DNA from: Buxus sempervirens
Taxonomy: Eukaryota > Streptophyta > Magnoliopsida > Buxales > Buxaceae
Direction of reading: 5' to 3'
DNA length: 64,000 nucleotides
Assembly: GCA_947561395.2 (NCBI GenBank)
Contig: OX387184.1
Coordinates: 14,178,205 to 14,242,204, forward strand
In this document: in pieces, positions 11,065 through 24,065 of the stretch
Layout of the letters: every line of letters begins with the position of its first letter
Numbering within the stretch: position 1 is the stretch's first letter
Notes under the pieces: generated by a model
The model's database searches: none
The model's input: the letters and a program-made list of their open reading frames with translations, nothing else
Told to the model about the DNA's origin: nothing
Program-made: the position numbers and the translations under genes

Positions 11065-11683
11065 GTTCTAACAAAGAAGACGGTTCCTCTCTTGGAAACC
11101 AAGACAAGGAGGAGGAGGTGGTATTCTTAGAGATGCTAATGGAATTTTTTTATCTTGGCCTTCATCTTTTTTGATCATTGATCTAACAATGAAGCTGAAG
11201 TTAAAGCTTTGTCTCATGCCTGGAAGATTTGTATATCAGCAGGTTACCATGATTTGTATATTGATTCGGATTCAAAAAATCTAATCAACTGGATGAAAGG
11301 ATTTTTTCTCCTCCTTGGCACTTGGTTTATTGGATATCCAAGATCAAATCTCAACTATCTTCATGCAATTAGCATCTCTCTCACGTCTACAGAGAAATGA
11401 ATACTGTTGCTGATTCTCTTGCAAAAATTGGTGCTAATGGTCTTTCACAACTCTTTTCCCATCCCTCTCTTTTGCTCAAAAAGAGTATTAGCCATTTTAG
11501 ATTGGATAAAACTGGCTTACCCAATCTCAAAATTATATAAATTATGCCTACTTCTACTTGTATATTTGAAGATAGAAAACTCATATAGGGGGTAATGCTG
11601 AGACGTACGTACCCCCTTCCTTGTATTTTTTTCAATTGTAATTGCAAAGAAAAATGTTATTTCAAAAAAAAAAAACAAAAAAA
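11065..11683 (+). mobile_element. 5'-truncated LINE, RNase H end
   Basis: A perfect 12-bp TSD, TCATCCCAAATT, flanks the insert (11053-11064 and 11684-11695). The insert ends in an A-rich tail (11664-11683). Plus-strand reading in broken frames shows the end of a LINE ORF2 RNase H domain: GGGGGILRDANG-type sequence (11110-11150), EAEVKALSHAWKICISAGYH, YIDSDSKNLINW, and REMNTVADSLAKIGANG before the stop. This fits an L1-like plant LINE carrying a C-terminal RNase H. Reverse transcriptase is absent because of 5' truncation. Confidence 0.88.
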
Positions 11684-11695
11684 TCATCCCAAATT

Positions 11696-14600
11696 AGCAT
11701 ACAATTTCATCCCTGATTTATTGGCCCAAGTACATGATTCTTGGTTAATTGCATGAATTGCTAATACGCATGGATCGCAGTTAATCATACGTGCATCTGT
11801 TCCGAAAAATAAAGCTTACGGTTAAGCTTGTTATAGCTTTCTAGATGCATTTTGATGTGAGAAGAACATTTTTTTTTCCTTCGTAAGTACTCAGAATGTG
11901 AAAAACACAAAAAGGCAAAACGTGTTTGAAGCTCCTCCACTAGTTTATCTTAACTAATCGAAAATTTTAATATGCGTGAAATACTCATTTGAATCTCGAA
12001 GGCGAAGTGGACTAAAATTTAATACGAGTGATACGACTAGGGTACGGCTAGGGCAAAATATTTAATTAATCATATTTCAGGTATGAAATTCGTATCACTC
12101 CATCAGATTGTCCTAAGAGATCGACCCCCTCTTAATAACATTTTATTCATATAGATCACTGTTATATAGGTAACATCTAATTATGATCTTATAAGTTAAG
12201 AACCTAGAATATGTAAGGGTCTCAATTCTCAAAATGTGCCGACACACGTAATATATGAAAAATTCATGAACGACAAGTGTTTGAGCTTCAACTCGATTCT
12301 AGAAATCCCCCGTTTTCATTCGTATACATAAGAATTCAAACTTTCTGCTAATGGTGTTATCTGGTTCAGATCATTTTGATGCTTGGCATATACATAAGAA
12401 AGACGTGTCAGAAGGAATTTCGCTATTTGTGGCGTGATGAGTTGACCTGGTGCTGGTGGGTTACCCCCTTGCAAGATCAAAGATCTGCACCCGAGGAGTC
12501 CTGGATAGGTCCTTTTCGAATCAGAGAGTCCCGGGCTGCTGTGTCGTGACGCGCAATGGATATGGACGATCTCTCGCAAGATCTCGATAGATGAGGAGGT
12601 GACGTCCGCATTTGAAGGCTTTTTGCTTCCACAGTTTCCATCGGTACTCCTAGATACGTGCCTCCCCATCAGAAACGTAAATGCTCTCGTATCCGTCAAC
12701 CGATCAAACCGGCGACACATTAACGGGGACTTTATAGTGGTGTTCACACTTTCACAGTATCAGCTCTTAAAATATTCACGGGCAATAAGTGAACGGGGCA
12801 ATGCACCAACAACCTTCGGGTGGTCGTCATCCAATTAGAGGATGTCACGGAATGCTACCGTACGGACAAAATTCCTAATGGCGACGATATCTCGCCGAAC
12901 GGATTGGACAATACAACACTGCACCTGGAATTCTCGTCTTTCCATGACCTCCTGCATGTATTTGCTGTTTGTGGTGGTTGGGCATCTTGTCGTGCTTTCG
13001 TACTTGATCTGTCTTCGTTATTAAATACCTAAGAGAGAGGGTCAGATAAGACTGATAGAGGCAAAAGAACCTTAATTAAATGAAAACGAAAGATAGGGAA
13101 CCTCGACTGCTGGGCTTCTCTCGTTGGGTCGCATCTTACTGAAAAGAGAGCGGACATTGCAAGTGCTCATCGACCGAGAGAGGAAGATTCTGAATATCAA
13201 TAGATAACAGATTGTCTACGTTCTACAGGCCCTCACATGGTCTGTGGCGACAGCGACGAACTTGCTTTCCTCTTCCAACCTAAAGCAGAAGCAGCGGGGG
13301 CCCGTCTCTCATTCTATGAGTGTAATTAATAAAGGTAAAACCCCAATAATGCCAATCGTCCAAAATTGGCAGATCTGCCAGTTTCAGATATGCGAACGGT
13401 TTTCAATTACTAGCTTCATCTTATATCCATCTTCGAGGAGGTCATCCAAAACTGGATCCAAAAGGGGGTGGTACCCTTTTTCTGTTCCATGCAGTACTTG
13501 TTTACAGACATGAGGAGGGTACGTCGTTTTCTCCAAAATAGAGCCCTTGATTTTTTCCCCTCTTTCTCTTGAACAGATATAGATAGAAATCTGACACCGT
13601 GTGGCAGTGTGGTGGATGGCGTCAGAACCTTAGCGGGTCAGCGGTTAGGCTGCTCGGGAAGTCTACAGTATAATGAGTCGTCACAGTGGAGCTGCTCCTG
13701 AATCGGATTGATTTGACCCAAAATTAGGCTGTTATTTCTTCAGGGAGCATGAGTGAGACAATGTGTAAATGCGAAGCCGTACAGCATCGCATTTCATATC
13801 TCCAAAATCATTTTCATCACAAAAAAAACAAAAAAAAAAATCTCCAAAATCATATCCTCGTTATGACACCTTCAACCATTGGAGCTCAATCTATCCACAG
13901 CATATTTAAAAAAAAAAAAAGAATAAATAATTCTGTACGCCCCGATAATCCATCAACTGCTAAAACTCAATCAACGGTCATCTCTTCCTCCATTCTCTTT
14001 GGCCTCGTCGTTTCTCGCTTTGTTTGGATGTGGCCACGTTGGCGGAATTAGACTCGCAGGTAGTGTTCAGTCTGTTACGTACGTACTCTGCCCCCACCTC
14101 CCATTTCTGTACCCGTCTTGGGGGTAGCTCGAGAATTTATCTCAACGAGTCAACAACCGTTGCCAGATCTAGGGCATGGACGCTCTTCCAAGCTATGTTA
14201 CCGTATAGAGCTCAGATCATTGGCCTTGGTATTAATCTATCAAAACTAGCTAGGCTTCATTGCATTTACGATATGTTATTAGAAGGTGATTGAGTGTTGC
14301 AGGAGAACGAGGATTTTCCTGTTCATTAATCCCATTGGACATCATGTGCCAACCAGAGTTCCTAGCCACCGGATTTTCTTGATCCAAAGTTTTACTTCCA
14401 CACGTAGATAGAGAGAGATTATATGGTTCAAGGAAGGATTGTTCGCTTAAGCAATGTAGGACTTATCCACACCCACCACCATAGTTCGAGTCTAAGACAG
14501 TTGAGTCGAGTCGATCTTTATCGGCTCAAACCATATTAACTTGGCCAACCAAAGGATCATGGCAATCTTATTCGTCACGTTCACCTCTTACCTATCCTTT

Positions 14601-15008
14601 GTTACTTCGTATTTTCATTACTTTTACCTGACAAAATTATGAGTTTTGAGGGCTTTCAATCTGAGCTTATGTCTGTTAAATTCAATCAATGGAAAATTAA
14701 CCTCAAGCTTCCCACCATGAGGAGAGCACCTTAGCTATGATGGCATTACTTGTCGCTAGACCAAAGAAGTAAAATCAAAAGAAAATTTCAGAATCAGTTC
14801 TCTCCTCAATTCCAGAATAACTCTACTCTCAGTTCAAGCCTAATTATTAGGAAAACAATTGTTGATCTTGCCATTATGCATCTGCAACTCAACAAGCAGC
14901 TGAAAATCCTCATGCATGTAATTGCGGAAAGAAACTCATAGGGCCTTGGATTGCTTTCATCGCTTTGATTATAGTTACCAAGGTATTCGATTACTTCCTC
15001 TAATACCA
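11696..15008. other. Gene-poor region, no supported gene
   Basis: The longest open frame is 12316-12747 on the minus strand (143 codons). It has no motif I recognise, and its GC content resembles its surroundings. Other frames of 80-100 codons overlap one another. A-rich runs occur at 13820-13840 and 13905-13920. I cannot assign a function. Confidence 0.4.
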
Positions 15009-15200
15009 TGAAAGAGAGCTGGAAGAAAAGGTTTGGTTCTGAATGCAAAAACCATTGGATGTAGTGTTTATTTGTAGAGAGCTATTTACAAGATAGGGAG
15101 AATATACAGTTTATCAAGAAAGAGGAACTAATATAAGCTAGCAAGATGCTATACGCCAAGAGTAGCATATTACAAATAGTGACGAAGATAGTCTACAACA
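14998..15200 (-). mobile_element. Possible single LTR plus primer site of a copia-type element
   Basis: On the minus strand a segment starting TGTTGTAGAC and ending CTCTTTCA (15009-15200, 192 bp, TG...CA) is followed directly by TGGTATTAGAG, resembling the initiator-methionine tRNA primer site TGGTATCAGAGC. No partner LTR was found, and sequence downstream on the minus strand does not encode a recognisable gag. Confidence 0.4.
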
Positions 15201-15341
15201 ATTTATGAATGAGTTCTAGTCCCATTGTTTTCTACTAGCTGGAATTGATTTTTCATATTAATTTTCTAAATTACTCTAAATGTAAGGCATTGATCTATAT
15301 GCCCAAGATATTGCACGTGACAGCAACCCACGGATGCTAAA

Positions 15342-16170
15342 TGAGTTCGGGTTAAACCCAATCTAGGATTTACTAGCCTAAACTCGTCATTAACCCACCC
15401 TAACCCAAACTCACTAAACCCAAACCCAAACCCAACCCAAACATTATTGTTTGAGTTCAGGCTGGGTTCGGGTTGGCCCAAACAAAATGTAAGATTTTGA
15501 ATTTTTTTACAATTTTTGTTATAATAACAAAATGTTGGAATATCATTCATTAATTCGTCTATCAACATGCTTTTATGTTTGTTTGTCATATATTCAAATA
15601 TTACAAATTTCTCTTGATTTGTCCTTTGATTTTGGGAAAAACACACTAAATTAATTTATTTCTTTAAAAATTTTTAAATATAATACTAGCTCACTATATT
15701 TGTGGTTTTGCATAATCTTTCTTGTAGAGTATGTGCTCCCAAATATCACATTCATTGTAACATATATGTATATGTATGTGAGTATAAAATTATTTATTTG
15801 ACAAAAATTCATAAACTTATTATCACATATTAATAATTTATGTTTAACAGTTGATTGCATAAATACAATGATAATATAAAAGAAAAAAAAACAATGATAC
15901 ATATATATACAGAAAAATATTCACTTATATATATATTTGGTGGAGTTTTATACATATATATATCTATATGAGAGCGTGTAAATAAAATCAACATTAACTT
16001 GGGGCTTTTCGGGTTGTATAGCTTGAACTCAAGCCTAACCCGAACTAAACTTCGGACTCGAAATGAAACCCAACGCCCAAACCCAAACCAAAACTCAATG
16101 CTCACTTCGGGCTCTTATTTGGGTTAGGTTGGGCAGGCTTTGGGTGGTCTGGGCTAGATTTTCAGCTCTA
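15342..16170. mobile_element. hAT-like non-autonomous element, uncertain
   Basis: The right end GATTTTCAGCTCTA is hAT-like, and flanking 8-mers ATGCTAAA (15334-15341) and ATGCTAGG (16171-16178) match at 6 of 8 positions. Both ends are packed with degenerate AACCC/GGGTT repeats, as in the hAT MITE at 1712-2089. The left end does not form a clear inverted repeat with the right. The middle is AT-rich. Confidence 0.4.
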
Positions 16171-16178
16171 ATGCTAGG

Positions 16179-16718
16179 GTCTACCGCAAGGATTTTGCGG
16201 CAAACGATTTCAACCTCTTATGATAGCCGAGTGACCGGATACCGTAGCACACCCAACAAAAAGCAGGTTTTGAATACTTGAACTTCTTCTCACCCTCTTT
16301 TTCTTTTCTTGCTGCTTTTCCCTTTTCCTTGTTACAATATTACAATAATTTGGATTTGAAAAGCTTATATTTGGGCCTCGCATTTTATATTTCATCCTGG
16401 CTTTTGCAGTGGAAATCATGCACCCTCTCTCATACACCCGCTTTTCTGGTCGGTGCATTCTACTTCAAAATAAAAATATATATATTTTTTCTCTTTTTTA
16501 AAATAGTTTTTGAATGCAACAATTATAGCATTGGTGGAGGCAGTGAGCTTTCGTCCGTTAGATTGAACAAGTCTTTGTTGTTTGTTTCGTTTGACTGCAT
16601 ATTACAATAGATAGTCCAAATTTAGCTCTGCCTAAAACTAATAGTAATTTGACGTTAAATTTCTTTGAGCTCGCTTAGCCGCCACCCAAAAAAAAGGGTA
16701 AAGAAAACTATTTCGAGC
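16179..16718. other. Intergenic, no gene seen
   Basis: A 110-codon plus-strand frame (16278-16610) is rich in Phe, Leu and Tyr because of pyrimidine-rich DNA. I see no domain. It borders the decayed hyccin-like fragment. Confidence 0.4.
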
Positions 16719-17296
16719 TCAAAACCAATGTCCAAACTCAGGGGAAATTTGTCTGTTACAAGATTTGCGAGCCAAAAGTTGTCCAACACCGGCATTATCA
16801 AAATCTTCATTGCATGAACATTTATGCCCAAGCCACCCAAAGACGCACAATAACAGATCATCCTTGGACCAGCTTGGCATGACGTAGAGGTGCTTATAAT
16901 AGTGATCGAATACAAAGCCGACAACACCAGTCCTTTGGGTTGATTTCATCGCGTTCTATTGTTAGAGTGACCTGGAAATAACGCTGACGGAGGGCTCGGG
17001 ACGGATAGCAGTGGCACGAAAAGGAATGTGATAAGGGGAGGGGTGGGATAGAACAGGAACCATAACAAATGAGGGTTCGCCAGCACGAGATAGAACTTGG
17101 GAATTGTAGATAGACAGGAGAAGGGCTTCGAAGCTAGCAAGAGACTCGTGTGCTGAGACATCGAAGGACAACGATGAGGGGAATGTATGAGATGATGATG
17201 AGACGAATGTCAAGAATGGCGGATTCGAAGGTTTCAAGGAGCCATTGATAGAGAGGGTCGTGGAGGGACCCAGATTGTGGTTCTCAAATGAAGAAT
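16719..17296 (-). pseudogene. Hyccin-like gene fragment with stop codons
   Basis: The minus-strand frame from 17296 reads ESLASFEALLLSIYNSQV, RAGEPSFVM and LSHPSPYH, then SVSVISRSL. After two in-frame stops (16962-16964 TAA and 16956-16958 TAG) the same frame continues as MKSTQRTGVVGFVFDHYYKH and MPSWSKDDLLLC. From knowledge of plant hyccin/FAM126 proteins, the order matches a region with FEAVLLALY, a PDLSHPS stretch, an ISPSL-type stretch and then RSTRRARIVG. The alignment across the stops needs no gap, so the stops look like point changes. Hyccin scaffolds phosphatidylinositol 4-kinase at the plasma membrane. The fragment lacks both ends. Homology rests on memory of the family and should be tested by search. 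Confidence 0.55.
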
Positions 17297-18026
17297 TAGA
17301 GCTGTAAGTTTTGCCTGGCCCGCCCAACCCAATTCGAATAATAGTCCGAACTAAGGTTTTATTTTGGGTTTGGGTTAGGCTTGATTTTAGGCCTGAACTT
17401 GAATTTGGGTTGGGTTTAGGTTTGCACCTCATAGCCCGAAAAACCCAAAAAGCCCGAACTATATAAAGCCAAGGTTAAATGATTTACCGTAAACTCCATC
17501 TTCTTAAGTTCTTTCAAACTCCAAGCTCTTCCTTTCTATTTTTCCAATCAATTCTCCAATAGATAAGATTTTATAGAATTTAGTATAAAGTCTCAAACCT
17601 AGAACCTTTTCAAGATTTAGGAAAGTTGATAATGTTGACTTTTGTATGGATAATAACTTGATATTTACAAAAGACCACATTTTCAGTAAGTATTTCTTTT
17701 ATAATGTTGAATGTGTTGTCTTATAATTTGGTCAATAAATCTTAGAAATGTTATAATTTAAAAACTTAATTTTTTTGCTTTCCTGTACTAAAAACATTAT
17801 AAATTTGTTGCTTTTGCTATTATATTTCATTAGATTCTTGATAGATCCCATTAATTTGGGCCAACCCGAACCCAGCCCGAACTTGAGAAATAATTTTAGT
17901 GTTGGATTTGAGTTTAAACAGTTTAGGTTTAGGATGGGCCCAGCTGAATTTGGACCAAATAATTCTAGATTGGGTTGAACCCGAACTCATCAAAATCCAG
18001 CCCATCCCGCCCTAGTTACAGCTCCG
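17297..18026. mobile_element. hAT-like non-autonomous element, degenerate
   Basis: The left end is TAGAGCTGTAAG and the right end reads TTACAGCTC, an inverted match lacking the last two bases. Both flanks carry the CCCAACCC/GGGTTGGG repeats seen in other hAT MITEs here, around an AT-rich core. No 8-bp duplication is preserved. It directly abuts the hyccin-like fragment. Confidence 0.45.
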
Positions 18027-18125
18027 CGGAGAAAAGCACGAAAACTGTTGGCCACGGGATTTTTGAGGAAAGATTGTACGGGGTTTTCAGCCTTGGCGTT
18101 GGATTTGATGCGTCGGTAAGAGTTA

Positions 18126-18824
18126 TGAGTTTGGAAAGTGCCCTTAGGCGGGTACGGGCCGTTGCCTTCGACGCAGGGGAGCGTGGTTCTGGAAGTGGAA
18201 TTGAGAAAGAAGACCAAGGGGAGTCTGCGTCACTGAGGCGTAGGTATGAGGAACAAGAGGGGCCTGATTTGCTGAGGTTTGGGTTCGGATTTGAGAAAGA
18301 AGAGGACGAAGAGGGGGCCTGCCGTGATGATGTTTCGGATTGGCTTTGAGAAGGAAAACGAGGAAGTTTCTTCTTCTCTTGGGTATGGGATTGGCTTTGG
18401 GAAGGAAAACGAGGATGCATCTTCTTCACCAGGGATTGGGTTTATTAGAATTGGGAAGCTAAAGGAGGAAGCGTCTTCTTCGACTTCTTCGATGTGGTTT
18501 GGAATTGGATTTGGAGAGGAAGTCGAGGAAAGGCCTTCTTGGCTGGGGTTTTGGATTGGATTTGGAGAGGAAGACGAGGACTAGCCTTCCTGGCTGGGTT
18601 TTGGAATTGGATTTGTGGAGGAAGACAAGAAAGGGCCTTCTTCGCAGGGGTTCGGGTTTGGATTTGAAGAAGAAGGCGAGGAGGGGCCTGATACAGCGGC
18701 CGGAATCTCCGTTGCTGATGCTCTTGATCTTGATTCTTTTGTCTCAGAGGGAAGAGTTGAAGACTGTAATCGACTTGCGCAAATGTTTATTGGTGGTTGC
18801 GCTCCATTCTGTCTTGTTAAGTAA
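18126..18824 (+). pseudogene. Unknown decayed gene with Gly/Phe/Glu-rich tandem repeats
   Basis: An ATG at 18126 opens a frame starting MSLESALRRVRAVAFDAG. From about 18270 to 18690 the protein consists of about eight imperfect units of 16-20 residues following a GFGFEEEDEEGPSSLG-like pattern, matching 50-60 bp DNA repeats. One +/-1 shift is needed near the G-run at 18310-18320, and there is one in-frame TAG at 18582-18584. The tail reads VADALDLDSFV and LAQMFIGGCAPFCLVK. I do not recognise the family. The repeat pattern persists across the shift and the stop, so this was probably coding once. Confidence 0.45.
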
Positions 18825-21800
18825 ATTTAAATGGAAGAGGCTGGTGGGATTGCGAAAATTATTTTATCAAATTAACTAATTTATTTTGTCGCAAAGATCC
18901 AGAAACCGTTGAGAAGGAAGAGGTAACAGATGGTTTACGCGGTTAATCCACAAGGTCCCTTCCCCGCCGCCAAATCAGAATTTCATATTTCATATCCTGA
19001 TTTGTTGGAACAACCAGCTATAGTTAATACCGATAATTATAAAAATATATATATGTTTTGCCTTTTTAACTAAAGAAAATTTTGTAGTTCTATCACCCTG
19101 TCTTCCTTGAACAAAGGTTTTTTTAGGGCCCGGCTCCAGGAAGGCGCCGACAATGGTCCTTGGTTAAATGGGCTTGGGGCAACTTGATAGGAACATGTCT
19201 AGACTTGGCAAGCCCATCGAGTCCATGTCCATCATATAAATCATCTAGCTGCAATGTGGATCTAGATGAGCAATTTAAATTATTACAAGCCAATAAGTTT
19301 ATCATTGTTCATGCAAATCATAATCAATCATGAAATGGAGCGGACGAGACGGTCTAAAGATTTGGAACTTGAGCAGAATTCTTTAACAGGATAATATAGT
19401 TTTGCAAAACAAATTAAATTGCACTTACTAGGGCCAATCATCATATTTTTCTGTCAAATTTTAGGGATCAATATTGTATGACAACATGAGCCTTCTTTGC
19501 CTTTTATTGGCAAAGAATTATCATTTATGGATCATTATCTCTTAACTTATATGAAGAATGTCTTCATTTGAACTTGAAAATGAAATGCTCTTCTTCTAGT
19601 TGTATAACCTGTCATTGTTCCCTCACATAGATTACAAACAACTGACACCACCTGATTGAAAGATTATAACAAACAAACTTAAAATAAAAGTGAAATGCAG
19701 CCAAAGATTACTACAGATTCTTCCTATCTCGCGGGGCAAGTCGAGGTTCCCCTCAATGTGCCATGTCAAGTATTTTGATTTCATGGATGACATGCAGACT
19801 CCTAAAGCAAATTAATTTCATTGGAATTTGCAGGGAAACACAGAAAGTAGGAAAATTTCAAGGAGACTCATGTTTCAACAAGGCTAGCAGCCTGAAGGAA
19901 CCTAAATTGATATATCTTAAATTACTAGTTGGTTCTCAGCATTCCATGTACAAATTGATATATCTTGGTCTTGTGTTACTGTGTACACTTAAGTTCATCA
20001 ATTACATCTTAAATTACTAGTTGGTTCTCAGAGCAATTGCATAGGTCGTTTGAGGCTTAGCATGCCAGAACAAAGGGTTTGTGGCCATGTTATTCTGGTG
20101 CTTTTAAGTTCAGGCCTTTATAGGGTTGGCTTAATATTGTACAGGTCATCGATGTTGCATGTGTAGGTGAACAGTGTTTGGCTGAACCCATGAATTCTAC
20201 ATAAATCCTTAAACCAAGTAGTCATTACTTCCCTTGGCATATATCCGAGGGTCATATTTCTCAGATGTTGTTAATTTGTTGGCTTACATCATCTAATGCT
20301 TGCACCCGGACCACCTACCCGAGTGACCTTTCCAGTGCTAGAAATTAAAGAAGGGATATTACAAGATAGTGTGTTATGATTGCTGAGGGGACTATAATTA
20401 GATCGGGCAGTCCCCACCGCTTCAACTCCTCTTTTTACCCAGAAAGATGAATTAAGGACGTAATGAAAGCCATAATTGGGCAGGTTGAAGCTTTTGCTCT
20501 TAATGCTAGTACTGCTGTGTGCACTGAGCACAAGAACTGAAGTGGACTCCATGACGGAAGGCTATGAAATATGAATAATGAAACCTTTGTACAAGCATCA
20601 TTCATAGCTTTAATTTGTCTATGCTTGCCATTGTGGGATACATCATCATTATAATTATCCCATTGCTCTTTGTAGCTGTGCATCACTTTAAATTAAGGAG
20701 AGAGGGGGCCCTTGATTTTGTGGCATATATAACTGCAAGTCATCTGTTTTTGATAATGAAGGGACGTTAATGATAATGAAGGTAATTAACAAACAGCGAA
20801 ATCCGAACTGAAGGGACGTTAATGTCGATCAGTTCAAAATGTGTAGGATAGGAGGAGGAATATCTAAATTTAGTAAAACTCAAGGGAGCTTCGTATAACT
20901 TTATCTTAAAAACAGGAATGATATCTTTCCAAGTTGATCAACTTGTAGAACTGTTTGATAAAGGAAGATACGTCATAAAGTTGATGGTGGAGCTCGGCTC
21001 CTTTAAGCCTTTATTGCCGTAGAAGCAACAATATCTCCAACCCAAAAGCTTCACTTGCCCAGCTTCTTAGCCGTCCCCCCAAAGCGACTACCCTGTTGAA
21101 TCTTTTTTGATAATAAATCTCTACAGTCAATTGGATGCTTACTTTAACATACTTTAAGGTCTCTAAGTGCACCCTGACTCTCTTGATTGACTTATGTGCG
21201 TCCCCCAGCTGAGCCATCTTTTCACTCCCTTTTCCTGGTTAAGAGAGGTGACAATCTTTCTTTTCTTTTTCTGTAAGAATTTCTCATATGCCCGGAATAC
21301 GAATATTAGTGTGTGATCTTATATATGGACGGGATATTATGCTGCTTAGACGTACAACAAAATTAAAAGAGGAATCAAGAGATGCAATACCATCGAATTT
21401 CTCTGTCGTTGCAGATATTACTATGAAGCTACGTACAGATATTATGCCGATTCTCTTCTTAATATCAAATTTCCTTGTTAATCTCAAGAACCCGTCCCTT
21501 TCGTTGCACCGGAGGTCACAACTGTCACGGCCACGTCAATTATCACCAGAATCGAAGATATTTTACTTCCTCTTGCAATGGTTTTATTGGTTTCAGCAGG
21601 TCATATCCCATACTTTAATGACATCCGTTTTTTTCTGCTTTAACGTTAATACAACATATTTAGAAGTAAAAATTGTTGGTACCACGTCGCATTATTCTCA
21701 GATGTGAAATTTGGTAAGTAGCGTCCCTTCAAGAAGCCCAAACGATGGGTTAAGCTCGTTTTTGAGAATCGGCGTCTCGTGGGATGGATTTAAACTCTTC

Positions 21801-22959
21801 TTTAATTATGACCTAAGAAATGAAATAATCGAATGTAAAATCAAGTCCCAAAGAGAAGGGAATAAATAAATAAATAAATGGACAAAGACTCAAAAGTTTA
21901 TTATCATACTAAATGGCTGCAATTATAGAGACTCCTTAATAATGTACGTATACATTATTTTTCTGACTAAATTTTTTAGTTAAGGATTCATATCTAAAGC
22001 AAATTTTATTGTAACAAATAGTGTATAAAGACCTGTCATCGTCTCGTGAACCATTATGATGGAGGCTACCCCTTCGATATGACATTTCAAGAGAACCTTC
22101 AAAATTAATCTTCATTATCTTTGCCAATATATAACACAAATAAGCATTAATGGCCCCATTACGTACGTACGTTGATGCATTCTAATATATGTGTACCTAA
22201 CACTAATTTTCTCCGCAAAATAAAGCTTTGATAGCAAGATTTTAAGGGATTAATGTGTGATGTTTATGCCAACAAAAAAAAATTCCCATTAATTTCCATC
22301 TCGAATAAAGAAGGCCAATACAAAAATTAATTTTAATTTTTCCTGGTCCTACAACCTTTAAACCACTTATTACCCTTTTCTTTCGTATCACTGTAGCTTT
22401 AACTTTTTCCCTGCCTTTCTCAACTTTAACTTTCCATCGCCAACTCATAGGGTGATGTTTCCACGAAATAATTCCAACAGAACATGGCTTGGGTTGAGCT
22501 AGATGCCTGAAGAGTGAGGTGACGGGTCGGTGGCGAGGAGTGGCAGATCCACCGGTCTGGGTTAACCATATGCCAATGTAATTGAGTTCGATCGTTACGT
22601 TCTGGGCCCCAACACATGACACCAGCCCATACTTTGTATGGTCAGATTATCAGATTTTTTTTTGTTTTCTCTCTTTTTTTTTATTTTTATTTTTGTTGTC
22701 CTTTTGCTCTTTTCTGTCTTTTGAAGAGACAAAAGTGGGTACATCGGGCCCCAATAATTGACGCCCTGTCGACATTATTGCTCAAAGTTATTCATGACCG
22801 GCATAACCGGCATCCTCTCCTACGATATACTCAAATTTTCGTTTTCCCAATATCGCGAGAAGTTCGATGGATCCGAGGGTGGAAACTGGATGATCGGGAG
22901 GATCTCTCACTGAAATAGTGGATACGATCATTTATTATTAGCAAGCTGTGACCGCTTCA
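18825..22959. other. 4.1-kb region without a supported gene
   Basis: Short unrelated frames occur on both strands, and none continues through plausible splice sites. An AAAT microsatellite lies at about 21862-21880. A segment near 20760-20825 contains GAAGGGACGTTAATG twice. I see no transposon ends or RNA gene. Confidence 0.4.
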
Positions 22960-22967
22960 TCTCGAGC

Positions 22968-23548
22968 TAGGGATGGCAACAGTTTGGTTTTTTAAAAAAC
23001 CAAAACCGAACCAACAAGTTTACAATCGAAACTGTAATCGTTACGGTTTACTAATTTTAAAACCAAAACCGTTTAACTTTCATATTCTTAAAACCGTAAC
23101 AGAACCGAACCAAATCATATCACATTTTTTGGAAGTTCAAATAGATTAAATTTATATTATTTTTTATCGTCTTTACACAAGGATGTGTTAATGAAACACT
23201 CTATCAAAATAATTTCCATAGAAGTACAATGAAAAAAAAAAATTCAAGTGAAATTTTTTGTTTCAATAACTATTCAAGACCATTCAACTCTAGAAGGGAT
23301 AAGTCATCTTTGCTAATCAATTAAAGGGTTATACAATTGTGCAACTCAAAGCTTGTACATATAATACATAGTTGGTTTGGTTTCTGTTCGGTTTCACCTA
23401 AAAACCGTAACTGAACCGTAACCGGATCATTTTTTTAAATTTAAAACCAAAACTGAACCAAACTGTTTATTAAAGATCCAAAACCAATCTTAAAATAGGT
23501 TTTGTTCGGTTCCGTTTGTCGGTTTTAACCGAATCGTTGTCATCCTTA
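22968..23548. mobile_element. hAT-type MITE
   Basis: The left end TAGGGATGGCAACAGTTTGG and right end CGAATCGTTGTCATCCTTA are inverted repeats. Flanking 8-mers TCTCGAGC (22960-22967) and TCTGGAGC (23549-23556) differ at one position. Terminal regions are dense in AAACCGAACC-type repeats and the middle is AT-rich. It is 581 bp, with no coding capacity. Confidence 0.8.
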
Positions 23549-23556
23549 TCTGGAGC

Positions 23557-24065
23557 CATTTAGTGGTTCCAACGTGAAACGTGTGGATAGATGACCCTTT
23601 TCAATAGGGGGCCCACACCCAAAAATGTATCCCAACCGGTGATTTCACTGAACCATCGGATTTTGGTTCTAGAAGAAATGCTCACTAGCAAGCTACAATG
23701 GTTATGGACTATGGTGAAATTAATTGTGAGAAGTTACCAAAAATGGTGCGACCGGTAGGTCCGGTAACTCGAAGATGAATCGGGATGCAGAGCAGTTTTC
23801 ACTGGTACGGCACCCTCAGAGTTTGGGTGGAAATCATAAGCTGCTGCAAGACGTAATGAAAGGCAGGGATGACGTCGGTTTCTTGTAGACCATGACCGAA
23901 AGTAACGGCCCAGATTCGGTCCTCGATGTTCGGACCCTATGTTTTATCTCCCCCTCCAGACCCTTCTCTTCTCTCCACAGCCAGATCCCTCCCCCTCGCT
24001 CAAGAGGAGAGTGCCCGCTCTCTCAACCAGCACTGGACTTCAGTGTTAAAGAGTGGGGAGAGAAG
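23557..24065. promoter_or_regulatory. Upstream region and probable 5' UTR of the FLZ gene
   Basis: The frame of exon 1 stays open upstream to an ATG at 23892. The pyrimidine-rich CCCTTCTCTTCTCTCCAC stretch near 23960 looks like a plant 5' UTR. No clear TATA box was identified. Confidence 0.4.

Noticed and set aside
12316-12747. 143-codon minus-strand open frame
   Set aside because: No domain, no splice context and no family resemblance. The overlapping plus-strand frames are equally plausible.
14440-14510. tRNA-like B-box sequence (AGTTCGAGTCT)
   Set aside because: No matching A box or cloverleaf could be drawn around it.
23892-24065. Upstream ATG extending the FLZ protein by 58 residues
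   Set aside because: The extension has no FLZ character, while MLLGKRPR at 24066 matches the usual start.
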